Origin: Microcoleus vaginatus PCC 9802
Lineage (GTDB): Bacteria > Cyanobacteriota > Cyanobacteriia > Cyanobacteriales > Microcoleaceae
Length of the DNA: 64,000 bases
Reading direction: 5' to 3'
Assembly: GCA_022701275.1 (NCBI GenBank)
Contig: CP031740.1
Coordinates: forward strand, 2,181,001-2,245,000
Below are positions 1 to 8,748 of this stretch, in pieces; positions within the stretch are counted from its first letter, which is position 1, and each line of letters begins with the position of its first letter. A model generated the notes under the pieces. It made no database searches. It was not told the origin of the DNA and saw only the letters and a list, made by a program, of their open reading frames with translations. The translations under genes were made by a program, and so were the position numbers.

Positions 1-412
1 GAACGCGAGGAATCTGCTGTGTCGGCCTGAAAACATTGCCGGGATAGCCAGACATCCATCCCATTTCGTAAGCTTCTGCGATCGCCCCGCTTGCCCAAAA
101 ATTAGACGGAACATCGGCAAACCTTACAGCAGCGCGGGTTTTTGCCTTTTTCACAGAACGGATCATTGCCGCGAATTCAGCCCGTGTTACCGGTGCATCC
201 GGGCGAAAACTGCCATCGGGAAATCCTTTGATAATTCCTCTTTCTGACAAATCTTGAATAAAATATTTTGCCCAGTAGTTATTATTAACATCCGAAAAAG
301 CTGTCTGAGCAAAAGAAGGCGCGGGAGCTAGCATCGGCGCTGCGGTTCCGGCAACGGTTCCCAAGGTTAATAAAACAGATGTACCGGATTTGATGCGATG
401 TAATACAGACAT
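1..412 (-). CDS. SLH-domain surface/outer-membrane protein, C-terminus beyond window
   Basis: Reading leftward from ATG at 412, the frame stays open to the window edge (137 codons seen). The first ~35 residues look like a Sec signal peptide: a basic start, a hydrophobic run, then an Ala-Pro-rich stretch ending PSFAQ. An S-layer homology repeat follows: FSDVNNNYWAKYFIQDL, then GIIKGFPDGSFRPDAPVTRAEF. A second repeat begins at VRFADVPSNFWASGAI and runs on through GWMSGYPGNVFRP. SLH repeats in cyanobacteria anchor porins and other surface proteins to peptidoglycan-linked polymer. Only SLH sequence is visible, so whether a porin barrel or enzyme domain follows is unknown. Confidence 0.85.
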   Translation of the reverse strand, partial: MSVLHRIKSGTSVLLTLGTVAGTAAPMLAPAPSFAQTAFSDVNNNYWAKYFIQDLSERGIIKGFPDGSFRPDAPVTRAEFAAMIRSVKKAKTRAAVRFADVPSNFWASGAIAEAYEMGWMSGYPGNVFRPTQQIPRV

Positions 413-758
413 TTTTTGATTCTCCAATTTACACAATTTTTTTATTGAGGAGAACTAAGCTTTTGCTAGGCTGATTGATTCCTGTCCAACTTGCTCTTTC
501 CCTCAGTTATGTAATCATTATTGAAAAATAATACTTCTTGTGCGGGGAAGATACGGTCTTTTAAAATAAATATTTTTATTCTTAGTGTGGAATTTTAAAA
601 TGCTTAAATTCCTTAAAATCCTTATGTTGCTTATCTCCCTTATCTACCTTGTGTCTGCAATTAACAGGATTTAGGGACAAAGCCGTTTGATATTAGTTAA
701 CTAAATTATCTAAAAGTGAATATAATTGACTCGATCGAGAAATACCTGTTTGTTGCTT
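413..758. other. Intergenic spacer, no gene seen
   Basis: An AT-rich spacer between the divergently read SLH gene and the amidase. It must hold both promoters. I see no RNA gene or clear operator. The amidase start at 759 has no strong Shine-Dalgarno sequence. Confidence 0.5.
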
Positions 759-1337
759 ATGAGTAGCCTGACGTTTGCCTCTGCCCATCAGCTAGCGCGA
801 ATGATTCGCGATCGCGAAGTCTCTGCCGTCGAAGTTCTCGACGCTTACCTTACTCAAATCGCAAAGCACAACTCGAAACTAAACGCCATTTGTACGCTGG
901 ATGAAGACAATGCCCGTACTAGAGCAAAACTTGCGGATGAAGCCCTAGCCAGAGGAGAAAACTGGGGTGCTTTACATGGGGTTCCCATCACGATTAAAGA
1001 CATTTTTGAAACAGCCGGACTCCGCACCACAGCAGGCTATATTCCCCTCAAAGATTATGTGCCTCAACAGGATGCAACTGCTGTTGCGAGATTGCGGGCA
1101 GCAGGTGCCGTCATTATGGGAAAAACCAACATGGCGGAACTGGCGGCCGATTATCAAAGCACAAATTCTCTGTTTCCACGGGTGAATAATCCTTGGCATC
1201 TAGACTACACACCTGGTGGCAGTTCTGGAGGGAGTGCCGCTGCTGTCGCCGCAGGACTTTCACCGTTAGATTTGGGCAACGATTTCGGGGGTTCGGTGCG
1301 TCAGCCTGCTCATTTCTGCGGCATATATGGTGTGAAC
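759..1337 (+). pseudogene. Amidase (amidase-signature family), 5' piece of a gene split by two insertions
   Basis: The first ~193 residues of an amidase-signature enzyme, which would hydrolyse an amide through a Ser-cisSer-Lys triad. Counting from ATG 759, the triad is present: Lys80 in TIKDIF, Ser155 in TPGGSSGGS and Ser179 in FGGSV. The frame breaks after GIYGVN, where a TnpB element begins. Removing the two inserted elements joins this piece to 2738-3432 and then 4718-4928 and gives a normal-length amidase of about 490 residues. The gene is therefore a recent double knockout rather than an old relic. The substrate cannot be told. An upstream in-frame TTG at 726 is possible, but MSSLTF at 759 fits the family better. 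Confidence 0.85.
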
Positions 1338-2567
1338 TAGCCAGCGCTGACATAAAGGTACAGCGTGAGCTTCTGACTTCAACGGGGATTGCGTCAACTT
1401 GGACTTGCGTCCCAGTTTCGGGCTCACATCCCCTCCATCAGCAGCAGTCCTGGCTCCCAAGACCGATAGCATTCTGATTCCTTCTGCTCTGATATTTATT
1501 GAGGCGTTTCCATCCCTATCGTGATGAGTACCACAACTAGGACAAGTCCATGTCCTAACATCTAATGGCATTTCATTCACCTGATAGTGGCAATTTGAGC
1601 AGAGTTTCGAGCTAGGGAACCATCGGTCAATCTCTACCAACACTTTGCCTTCGCGATCTAGCTTGTAACGCAAGAAATTGACAAATATTCCCCAACCTAC
1701 ATCAGAAATTGCTTGAGCTAGTTTGTGGTTGCGAACCATGCCCTTAACGTGAAGGTTTTCGACTACGATGACTTGGTTATCGTCAACAAGCCTTCTAGAT
1801 AGCTTATGCAAGTAGTCTTGACGGACATTGCTAATTCGTTCGTGAACCCTAGCCACCAGTTTCCTGGCTTGATCTCTCGACTTGCTTCCTTTCTCCTTTC
1901 TTGCTAGTTTTTGGTGTTTTCTTTTGAGGTTGCGTTCGTGTTTTGCTAAATGCTTAGGGTTAGGATATTTAGATGTCTTGATGCCATCATTGACAATCGC
2001 AAAATCTTTCAATCCCAAGTCAATTCCTGCAACTTTTCCACCGGTGCTTGCAACTGGTTTGTCTCCTTCGACTTCTGTCAGCACAGAGGCATAGTATTTC
2101 CCTGAAGGAGTAACACTGACGGTTACGGTTTTGATAGTTCCCTCGATCGGTCGATGTAACTTGGCTTTGACAATGCCGACACGACCGGGAAACTTGATAA
2201 ACTCGTCAACAAGTTTGACTGATTGCGGGTACTGAATTGACTGCCTATTTTTTTTTGATTTGAATCTAGGGTATTTTGCCCGGGATTCAAAAAAGTTTTT
2301 GTAAGCAGTTACCAAGTTGAGCGTAGTGGATTGCAAAACTTGAGAGTAACACTCCGACAACCATTGTGTTTCTTCTTGTTTTTTGAGATTTGGTAGGAGT
2401 TTGTTCAATGCAATTTGAGTCAAGCCTTTACCCGTATTTTTGTAGGTTTCAATACACATATTGAGTGCGTAATTCCACCACCAGCGAGAACAGCCAAAGT
2501 GCTGAGCTAATATCGTCTGTTGTTCAATTGTTGGATACAGTCTAACTTTGACGGCTTGATGTTGCAT
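1266..2567 (-). CDS. tnpB: TnpB, RNA-guided endonuclease-family transposon protein
   Basis: TnpB proteins are RuvC-fold, RNA-guided nucleases carried by IS200/IS605 elements. All catalytic landmarks are present: first Asp in AGIDLGLKDF, Glu in VIVVENLHVKGM, a zinc ribbon with two CxxC pairs (CSNC and CPSC) and the last Asp in HDRDGNASINI. A helix-turn-helix-type N-terminus (VKVRLYPTIEQQ) is intact. The start is set by AGGAGG eight bases before ATG 2567; an upstream GTG overlaps that site. The element carries no stop of its own, so translation continues through the end hairpin and adds about 23 residues read antisense from the amidase gene. It is likely functional, and the tail is an accident of the insertion site. 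Confidence 0.9.
   Translation of the reverse strand: MQHQAVKVRLYPTIEQQTILAQHFGCSRWWWNYALNMCIETYKNTGKGLTQIALNKLLPNLKKQEETQWLSECYSQVLQSTTLNLVTAYKNFFESRAKYPRFKSKKNRQSIQYPQSVKLVDEFIKFPGRVGIVKAKLHRPIEGTIKTVTVSVTPSGKYYASVLTEVEGDKPVASTGGKVAGIDLGLKDFAIVNDGIKTSKYPNPKHLAKHERNLKRKHQKLARKEKGSKSRDQARKLVARVHERISNVRQDYLHKLSRRLVDDNQVIVVENLHVKGMVRNHKLAQAISDVGWGIFVNFLRYKLDREGKVLVEIDRWFPSSKLCSNCHYQVNEMPLDVRTWTCPSCGTHHDRDGNASINIRAEGIRMLSVLGARTAADGGDVSPKLGRKSKLTQSPLKSEAHAVPLCQRWLVHTIYAAEMSRLTHRTPEIVAQI
1345..1365. repeat. Subterminal hairpin, right end of TnpB element
   Basis: CGCTG and CAGCG pair across an 11-base loop. The sequence closely resembles the hairpin at the other end of the element (2683-2702). Both share a CGCTGAC...AAAGG(G)TACAGC layout in the same orientation, as expected for the TnpA recognition hairpins of IS200/IS605 elements. 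Confidence 0.6.
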
Positions 2568-2682
2568 TGCTTCCACCTCCTTTTAGGATTATATACATTC
2601 CTGATAAAAAGTCACCCGAGTTGGCAAATTTTACGCCTGTTTGACCGGATAAAATTTGCTTGGGGTGTCCATGTATCCCAAC

Positions 2683-2702
2683 GCTGACCCAAAGGGTACA
2701 GC
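2683..2702. repeat. Subterminal hairpin, left end of TnpB element
   Basis: GCTGACCC pairs with GGGTACAGC with a single bulged A and an AAA loop. It lies upstream of tnpB near the amidase junction and matches the 1345-1365 hairpin in layout. Confidence 0.6.
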
Positions 2703-2737
2703 CTGGGACTTATCGCTCCCCCAAACCCCCTCAAAAG

Positions 2738-3432
2738 TTAAAGCCGACAGATCGCCGTATTTCTACAGCAGGGCAGATTCCTGAAGTGCCGGGAATGCCA
2801 CTGTCTATTCGGCAAATGATGACCGTTGGCTGTTTTGCACGATCGCTCGAAGACATCCGGCTATGTTTTTCCTTAATTGCAGGCGCGGATCGGCGACGCC
2901 CTGATGTCCCGCCGATTCCCCTCGATAGACCCTCTGGCAAGCCTTTGCAGGATCTCAAAATCGCTTGGAGCGATGAATGGCCCGAAGTTCCCGTTGCTTC
3001 TGAAATTCGAGCAGCTATGGAGTCGATCGTGCAGACACTCTCTGAGGCAGGTGTCCAAACCGAACGCTGGCTTCCCAAAGACTTTGACCTTTCAAAAATA
3101 TTGAATCTCTACGGACGGATCTCAATGTACCTCACTATCTACGCTCAACCGCAGGATAGATATAACCTGCGTCGTAGTTTAGAGTTAATCTTCCGCACCG
3201 CAACCCAAGGCGACAAGGAACTCCGAAAATTGGGAGATTTCAGCAGATTCCTACCTGAGATATTGAATCCAAGTTTGAAAGGATATTTCGAGGCACTAAC
3301 ACAGCGCGATCGCTTCACTGCCGATATGGATGAGGCATTAGAACCGTGGGATGTATGGCTTTGTCCAGTTGCGGCAACCGCTGCGTTTACCCATCGTCCC
3401 GCTTGGAGTGCCGTTGATGTTAATGGCAGATC
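2738..3432 (+). pseudogene. Amidase, middle piece
   Basis: Continuation of the amidase started at 759. It runs from LKPTDRRISTAG through MTVGCFARSLEDIRL to WDVWLCPVAATAAF and VDVNGR, all typical of the second half of amidase-signature enzymes. It ends at the left copy of the 9-bp target duplication of the IS4-like element. Skipping that element (3433-4717) restores the frame exactly, giving VNGR-SYPYAVANG. The open frame extends upstream to 2660, but that part is TnpB-element sequence. Confidence 0.85.
3424..3432. repeat. Left target-site duplication TGGCAGATC
   Basis: Nine bases directly abutting the left inverted repeat of the IS4-like element, repeated at 4709-4717. Confidence 0.9.
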
Positions 3433-4708
3433 CTGGGGGGGTGACAAAGAGGCCTAGGAGATAGACCGAATCAGGGTTGCAGCCCGCATACCTTGTTGAT
3501 AAAAGCGACGTTTATTTGGAGTTAACTTTATTAACTGTTCCACCACATCAGAATATTGTTCGAGATAATTAACCCACTTTTCTCCATCTAAGCCAACACC
3601 AAATGTACTCCGTCTTCGATATCTTTTTTTAGGTTCTTGACGCCGACATACATATTTTTCTACCTGCTTTTTCCGAAGAGATGTGCCTTCAAATATTGCC
3701 GAACTGTAGGCGAGTGTCATGAGCAGAATTATGTTAATCAGTCGATTTTCTTTTAAGCTAGTTCCTTCCAGAGCGTAGCCTCCTGTTTTACAATCTCTAA
3801 ACATTTCTTCAATGCCCATCCGTTGCTTGTAAGCATCGATAGCTGCCGATAATGAACCTAAATCTGTGAGAATAAACCATGCTTCATCAACCTTCCATGC
3901 TCCATAGTTTCTTTTCCACTTACAAGCAACATCAAATCCCGTGGCAGGCCGAGTTTTCCTAACTCTTTTACCTTGAAAATATAAAGAGGTTTAAGAGTAC
4001 TATTCCTAATTCATCTAACCGCTGCCAAACTAAATGTTCTATTTCGATAGAATGATTCCTCTTTATTCTTAAGCAAAAAGACACACCCTTTTCCTTCAGC
4101 CAGTTTCCTAAATCGACCGAACAAAATTCACGATCTCCTAAAACGATGACTTTATATTCTGAAAACAATGGTAAAACTTGCTGTAGATTTGTAGTTTGTT
4201 CCTCGAAGTTGCTGCTGCCCAATTTCGGCAACAATGACCAGTACAATGGAATTGCTCTTCGCTCCCAGATTAAGCTAACCATGAACAGATTAATACAGCC
4301 CCATTGACTGATCTCGATTGCGATTGATAAGCGAGTACCAACACGGCAATAAGTGGTCAACCAATAAGTAATTAATGGGAACCAAATTAATTCGATTGTT
4401 AAGTTCGGTAAATCTAAAAATCTTTGTAATTTACGTCGCCGACTTTCGGCTGTAATTAGACAGGGAAATACTCGGGAGAGCCGCTCTAATCTCACTTGTT
4501 TTTCTGATTGCATCAAGGATAGCAAAATTGTCATCACCAAAAACTGAGATGGCGTCAGGTGTTTTTGTAAATGAGTCTGGTAGAATCTTGGTATCATTAT
4601 TTTTTTGGATAGGCAAGCGTGTAACAACTCTGCTGCCTATCTTTTTTTACCACAAGTTGGCTCAATCCTTACTAACTATGGGTTTGGGGCGGGTCGTCAC
4701 CCCCCCAG
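3433..4708 (-). mobile_element. IS4-like insertion sequence with 13-bp perfect TIR and 9-bp target duplication
   Basis: A 1276-bp element. The left end CTGGGGGGGTGAC (3433-3445) is the exact inverse of the right end GTCACCCCCCCAG (4696-4708). The host sequence TGGCAGATC is duplicated at 3424-3432 and 4709-4717. It carries one transposase gene on the minus strand, broken by a frameshift. Perfect ends and an undecayed duplication point to recent insertion into the amidase gene. Confidence 0.92.
3454..4597 (-). pseudogene. IS4-family DDE transposase, frameshifted
   Basis: The 5' part (ATG 4597, MIPRFYQTHLQKHLTPSQF) reads to LDELGIVLLN and then hits a stop at 3968. The following sequence resumes one frame over as TSLYFQGKRVRKTRPATGFD at about 4005-3940 and continues through YKQRMGIEEMFRDCKTGGY to the stop at 3454. 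Visible landmarks are an Asp in VIVLGDREF and the YREK-type block with Glu in MGIEEMF, typical of IS4-family catalytic domains. A one-base indel near 3985-4005 explains the break. A programmed frameshift cannot be excluded, but no clear slippery heptamer is seen there. Confidence 0.85.
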
Positions 4709-4717
4709 TGGCAGATC
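4709..4717. repeat. Right target-site duplication TGGCAGATC
   Basis: Second copy of the 9-bp duplication. Collapsing the two copies restores the amidase frame. Confidence 0.9.
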
Positions 4718-4928
4718 CTATCCTTATGCAGTGGCAAACGGGGCTTACACCATGCCTTCTAATCTGAGCGGACATCCTGCGGTGGTAATTCCAATTGGAC
4801 AAACTCAAAATGGTTTACCGATTGGAATGCAAATTGTTGGTAAGCGGTGGCGTGAAATGGAGTTGTTGGCGATCGCAGAAGCGATCGACAAAGTGGTTGG
4901 TAGTTTGCAACACCCACCTGGTTACTGA
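4718..4928 (+). pseudogene. Amidase, 3' piece
   Basis: C-terminal part of the split amidase: SYPYAVANGAYTMPSNLSG, then HPAVVIPIGQTQNGLPIGMQ, then LLAIAEAIDKVVG and a stop at 4928. The block GxPIGMQIVG near the C-terminus is standard for amidase-signature enzymes. Confidence 0.85.
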
Positions 4929-4970
4929 TCTTGGGTCGTGTGTCAAGATTAACTCGAATACAATTTTTTT

Positions 4971-6542
4971 TCAATTTTTATAGGTAGTATTGCAGTATGG
5001 GTGAGTTAATTGTGCGTTTTTTAAAGTTCCTAAACCCCCATCAGCTTTTCTTGTAATATGGTCGATACTGTTAAATCGGCTAGGCAGATACCCTCCACAA
5101 ATTTTACAAACTGGCCAGCCTGGTAGAGCCTCTCTGATAAACGCAGATGCTTTGGTTTCTCTAGAAAATTCTTTACTCTGAATTTCACCTGTGTCGGCTT
5201 TCTTTGGAATTTTCAGAGTCGCAAATCTTTTATCGCCCGATCTTATTTCTGTGATAACATTCTTTTTATCTATACCTCCTGACAACTTATTAATGACTTC
5301 TAAGTAGAAGTCTCTCACTAGCTCTCTAGCTTGTAATGCGTCACTCTTCTTGGCAACAAGTTGTGGAACCATATCATAATTCCAAATTACCCATTCAAAG
5401 TCTTTTCTTACCTTTATCAATTTAGACCAGGATTTAGTCTCTTGTAAATGTAAAATTAAACTGACCACCCCATAAAAGGAACCAATTTTTGGCTTTCCTT
5501 GTTGAGTATAAAAGTATACCAGTGGATGTAAACCGAGAGATGAAGGATCGCTGCTATTAATTCTTTGAGCCACTTTTTTGCACTGCTTTAGTAGCTCAAT
5601 AGTTTGATCGCCTGTTGAATCTTCTCCCAACTGATTATCGGTTGATATGTTATTGACAATATTTATAAATTCTAAAATCAATTCCAGCTTATCCGAAGAT
5701 GAAAGATTGCCCACAATTGGTACATCTAATGTTTTAATGGGATTTGAAAGTTTGGGCTGAAATATAAGTTGGTGTATTTCTTGCGCTACTGTTTCAATCT
5801 CATCCTGTTTTTCTTCAGAGAAATCCGACCAATATTTATGACCATTACCACTTCTCACGATCGCACGCGCCGCTACACCATTGGGTGTTTTACGTGCTTG
5901 TAGCAACCTCATCTCAGTCTCGCTAATCGGGGCTGCTTTCTGGTTGATTTTGAAAAAAGATTCCTCCGCTTTCATAGCATCACCTTCAACCCATTGAAGT
6001 GAAATCGCTGAGGCCCCTAAGTTCCTGGTTCTTTCCAGCATTTTAGGATTAACTTGGCCTGCTTGTGAAGTCAATGATTGATAATCTTTGTAAGCTCCTA
6101 TTTTCTCTTTAATTAGTTTGCGAGTTTCTTTGGCGGCCTCTTTCTGTTCGTCAGTGATGTTGCCGTCATAAAATTGTTTAGAAATCTTACCATCGCCATA
6201 ATCATCATTAATCCAAGCAAGTAACGAACTCAGTCGATGAGAACCATCAACGACAAAATAGTGGCTACTACCTCGCCAAAGAATAACTGCGGGGATTAAA
6301 TCTCCATCTAAAAAACTTTCAATAAACTCGCATATTTTTTCGGCATCCCATTCATTAGTTTCTCTTTGAAAATCCGGTTTTCGCAAAAACGGATAGAAGA
6401 AAGAACTTTGTTCTAGATCGCGAATACCTATAGTGAGGATACTTCTTCCCATATTGCGTTCTTGCTGATCTTTAATTTCAAATGCGTCTCGGGGAATAAG
6501 TGCATCTAGACTAACTGGAGCATTTTTGGATGATTTGGCCAT
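4971..6542 (-). CDS. DUF262-type (ParB/GmrSD-like) protein with C-terminal HNH nuclease domain
   Basis: A 523-residue protein. The N-terminal ~200 residues look like DUF262: PDFQRETNEWDAEKICEFI, then an ILWRG strand and VDGSHRLSSLLAW at about residues 97-110, corresponding to the (D/E)GQxR nucleotide-binding motif. The last 50 residues are an HNH nuclease: CKIC (~478), SIDHITRKADGG and KNAQLTHPYCN. The middle ~250 residues are helical and unassigned. DUF262 proteins with HNH-type C-termini include the type IV restriction enzyme GmrSD and the phosphorothioation-dependent nuclease SspE, so a role in restricting phage DNA is a reasonable inference. It stands alone, convergent with the ruined amidase, with no methylase or partner nearby. 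Confidence 0.75.
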   Translation of the reverse strand: MAKSSKNAPVSLDALIPRDAFEIKDQQERNMGRSILTIGIRDLEQSSFFYPFLRKPDFQRETNEWDAEKICEFIESFLDGDLIPAVILWRGSSHYFVVDGSHRLSSLLAWINDDYGDGKISKQFYDGNITDEQKEAAKETRKLIKEKIGAYKDYQSLTSQAGQVNPKMLERTRNLGASAISLQWVEGDAMKAEESFFKINQKAAPISETEMRLLQARKTPNGVAARAIVRSGNGHKYWSDFSEEKQDEIETVAQEIHQLIFQPKLSNPIKTLDVPIVGNLSSSDKLELILEFINIVNNISTDNQLGEDSTGDQTIELLKQCKKVAQRINSSDPSSLGLHPLVYFYTQQGKPKIGSFYGVVSLILHLQETKSWSKLIKVRKDFEWVIWNYDMVPQLVAKKSDALQARELVRDFYLEVINKLSGGIDKKNVITEIRSGDKRFATLKIPKKADTGEIQSKEFSRETKASAFIREALPGWPVCKICGGYLPSRFNSIDHITRKADGGLGTLKNAQLTHPYCNTTYKN

Positions 6543-6702
6543 TTTAAGTACCGATTGTTACTTCTTAGTGTTTCTTGAGTTTTCGCTTGATAATGTTCCG
6601 TTTGAGCGTTGCAAGTCAGATCAATTTTGATTGCTGAATCACGCGGCATATTGCCAGTTCAGAATGCTGCGAAAGTTAGCCCTGATGACGGATGAATACT
6701 AA

Positions 6703-7395
6703 CTAATGACTAATAGAGGCGATCGGCTCCCAACTGGTCACATCTTCAAATAAAGATTGATAGCCCGCTGCATTGGGATGAAGCCCATCGGAAGTTAGAC
6801 ACGAACTACACCAAATATTGCCCCGAGCGAGCCATTTATCAAAAATATCTAAATAGGGAATTCCCCGCAACTCACAAGCTAATTTCGTTGCTTCCTTATA
6901 CCGATATTGGTCAGCATGACTGTAATACAAACAATCTTGAAAAGGCATTTTACTTTCATCCACCGGCACCATCCCGACAAATATCACCGGACAAAGTTGT
7001 TTGGAAGTGTCTAATAAATTATCCAAAACAGTCTTAAAATGTTCAAACTCAGTGTAGCTGCGCCCGGTAGGCGACTGCACTCTCGCCGAATCGTTGAGGC
7101 CTACGGAAAGAATAATCGCATCCGGGACGCGGTTTCTGAGCTCGCCACGGTGGCGAAACTCGTTTTCGAGCCGCTGGGAGACTTGATAGGTGCGATCGCC
7201 CCGAACGCCCAAATTGTATAAAACGTGTCCTGCACTCTCCGGTAACATCCACTGGCGCCGCAATCTTTCCACCCAGCCACCGCCTACACCGTCGCCGAAA
7301 CCGTAGATTAAGCTGTCACCGAAAGCAACCAATTTGAGGGGATGAGAATTTCCCCGATGCAAGTGACCAAAGGAATAGGCTGTTGCTACCTGCAT
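6703..7395 (-). CDS. SGNH/GDSL-family hydrolase
   Basis: A 230-residue serine esterase/lipase-like protein. The four SGNH blocks are present in order: block I FGDSLIYG with the nucleophile Ser, block II with Gly in GVRGD, block III GLNDS with Asn, and block V SDGLHPN with Asp and His. There is no signal peptide, so it is probably cytoplasmic. The substrate is unknown; relatives are lysophospholipases, acyl esterases and carbohydrate deacetylases. ATG 7395 is preferred to a TTG two codons upstream. It is divergent from rpoZ, with about 80 bp between the starts. Confidence 0.85.
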   Translation of the reverse strand: MQVATAYSFGHLHRGNSHPLKLVAFGDSLIYGFGDGVGGGWVERLRRQWMLPESAGHVLYNLGVRGDRTYQVSQRLENEFRHRGELRNRVPDAIILSVGLNDSARVQSPTGRSYTEFEHFKTVLDNLLDTSKQLCPVIFVGMVPVDESKMPFQDCLYYSHADQYRYKEATKLACELRGIPYLDIFDKWLARGNIWCSSCLTSDGLHPNAAGYQSLFEDVTSWEPIASISH

Positions 7396-7475
7396 AAGCA
7401 ATGATACTCAGTTAATAAATTATGAATCTTGACATACTAGACTAGAATGTAACATTACATAAAGTAGGGAGTCTC

Positions 7476-7706
7476 ATGGCTAAGCGTCCAACTTTCGATT
7501 CAACTCAGCTAACCCGTCGGGCGGAAGAGTTGATTAACGGTGCATCCAACCGCTATCGGATTACGGTGCAGGTGGCGAACCGCGCAAAACGCCGTCGCTA
7601 TGAAGATTTTGATAATATGGACGACCATCAAATGAAACCTGTAATGCGGGCGATATTTGAGATGTCGGACGAACTGACTCAGCCGGAAATTATCGGAGAC
7701 ATCTAG
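7476..7706 (+). CDS. rpoZ: RNA polymerase omega subunit
   Basis: A 76-residue protein beginning [19 protein letters not shown], with [11 protein letters not shown] and [15 protein letters not shown]. It matches the short cyanobacterial/plastid-type omega, which helps fold and assemble the beta' subunit of RNA polymerase. GGGAG lies a few bases before ATG 7476. It is a single gene with its own promoter region shared with the divergent GDSL gene. Confidence 0.93.
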   Translation: MAKRPTFDSTQLTRRAEELINGASNRYRITVQVANRAKRRRYEDFDNMDDHQMKPVMRAIFEMSDELTQPEIIGDI

Positions 7707-7802
7707 ACTTCGGGAGTTTTGGGTTTTGAGTGGTGAATTGCGAGCAATTTTTTTAAACTCCACACTCAAAACTTTCTCAAACTAGACTAGCGGGCAAGGG
7801 CG

Positions 7803-7869
7803 AGAAACCCGGTTTCTTCTTAGCTGTCTCGTTGACAAACTTCTGATTTTCCTAAACCGGGTTTCTTTT
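7803..7869. repeat. Dispersed palindromic repeat, two inverted copies
   Basis: AGAAACCCGGTTTCTT at 7803-7818 and its inverse AAACCGGGTTTCTT near 7854 lie between rpoZ and the next gene. Degenerate relatives occur after 8610 (AAACCGAGTTTT) and at about 20955 (AAACTCGGTTTCT). It could form a transcript hairpin after rpoZ. Confidence 0.6.
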
Positions 7870-7954
7870 CCTAAGTCCTAAAATTAGAAACTAGGACATC
7901 TGCTTGGGGGTAAGTTTATGAAATTATTCTATTTTTGAAATTATTGTCAAAACC

Positions 7955-8599
7955 GTGAATAGATTAAAGCAGGGCTTAAGTTTTCTGTTCGTTACTTTGA
8001 CTGTGGCGATTTTCACGCTTTTGAGTTGGGTATTGGAATCCGGGGAACTGAGTATGTCGGCTTTGGAACCTTCGCTGCTGCGGAGTTCAGAGTCGGCCTC
8101 AGTGCAGCGGGTGGCTCAACAATCTGCGTCACCCCAAGTGAGGGTGCAAGATGCGTGGAAATTGGTGTACGAAAAATTACCGGATTTCCCGATCGAAAAT
8201 AACTACATTTCTCAAGAAACGGGAAAAGTCGATCCTACCAATACTTTAGTCGGGCGGTTGATTCGATATCACGTATTTGTCAAAGGACGGCCGCCCAATT
8301 ACCGCTTTGATTGGAAGTTGAGTTTAGCTGACTATTTGGGGGCGACTCCCGATTATTTGGTAGAAAGCGTGTATCCGGGAAAAGACGTTTTGCGCTCAAA
8401 TCCAATGGAACAGGATCGCGCTGCTATTCAGAGGTTAAATAGAGCACAGCGCGATGCTTTGGTTCAAGCTTTGGTGGATGTTTTTACGGAGAATTCCGGG
8501 GGTGGGCGCACACCGGCGGGGGAAAAACCACAAGGGCGATCGAATTCGCCGGAGATACCGCAGCCGCAGCCGGGAGATGCGAAGTTGCTGGCACCTTAA
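7955..8599 (+). CDS. Conserved cyanobacterial membrane-anchored protein, function unknown
   Basis: A 214-residue protein starting at GTG 7955. Residues ~7-28 (FLFVTLTVAIFTLLSWVL) form one hydrophobic segment, a membrane anchor or uncleaved signal. The conserved core is WKLVYEKLPDFPIENNYIS, then TLVGRLIRYHVFVKGRPPNY and DWKLSLADYLG. The C-terminal 30 residues are Gly/Pro-rich and probably disordered. I do not recognise a named family beyond its being common in cyanobacteria. It lies upstream of a DUF1818 gene in the same direction, but 150 bp of repeats separate them. Confidence 0.65.
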   Translation: MNRLKQGLSFLFVTLTVAIFTLLSWVLESGELSMSALEPSLLRSSESASVQRVAQQSASPQVRVQDAWKLVYEKLPDFPIENNYISQETGKVDPTNTLVGRLIRYHVFVKGRPPNYRFDWKLSLADYLGATPDYLVESVYPGKDVLRSNPMEQDRAAIQRLNRAQRDALVQALVDVFTENSGGGRTPAGEKPQGRSNSPEIPQPQPGDAKLLAP

Positions 8600-8705
8600 T
8601 ACTCATGGATACAGAAACCGAGTTTTATTACGGAAATATTGCTGTTGAGCCTTTAACACAGGTAAAAAACCCGTTTTCTTTCGTATTTATGGGTAAGCCC
8701 CACTA

Positions 8706-8744
8706 ATCTAAAATCCAAAATCTAAAATCTAAAATCTAAAATCC
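8706..8744. repeat. Heptanucleotide tandem repeat (AAAATCT/C)n
   Basis: About five units of AAAATCT or AAAATCC, ending four bases before ATG 8749. The same unit recurs at 25036-25070, 27018-27039, 52271-52300, 62010-62031 and 62062-62092. Confidence 0.8.
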
Positions 8745-8748
8745 CTTA

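Larger units (their letters stand above)
1338..2737 (-). mobile_element. IS200/IS605-type element carrying only tnpB
   Basis: An insertion inside the amidase, bounded by the break after GIYGVN (about 1337) and the return of amidase sequence at LKPTDRR (about 2738). The boundaries are good to a few bases. No inverted terminal repeats are seen. Instead each end has a subterminal hairpin, as this family uses: 1345-1365 (CGCTG/CAGCG stem) at the 3' end and 2683-2702 (GCTGACCC/GGGTACAGC, one bulge) at the 5' end. No tnpA is present, so movement would need a transposase supplied in trans. The right end may also encode the guide (omega) RNA that TnpB proteins use. Confidence 0.8.

Noticed and set aside
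2660..2737. Coding start of the middle amidase piece at 2660
   Set aside because: The first ~26 codons match no amidase and lie inside the TnpB element, including its end hairpin.
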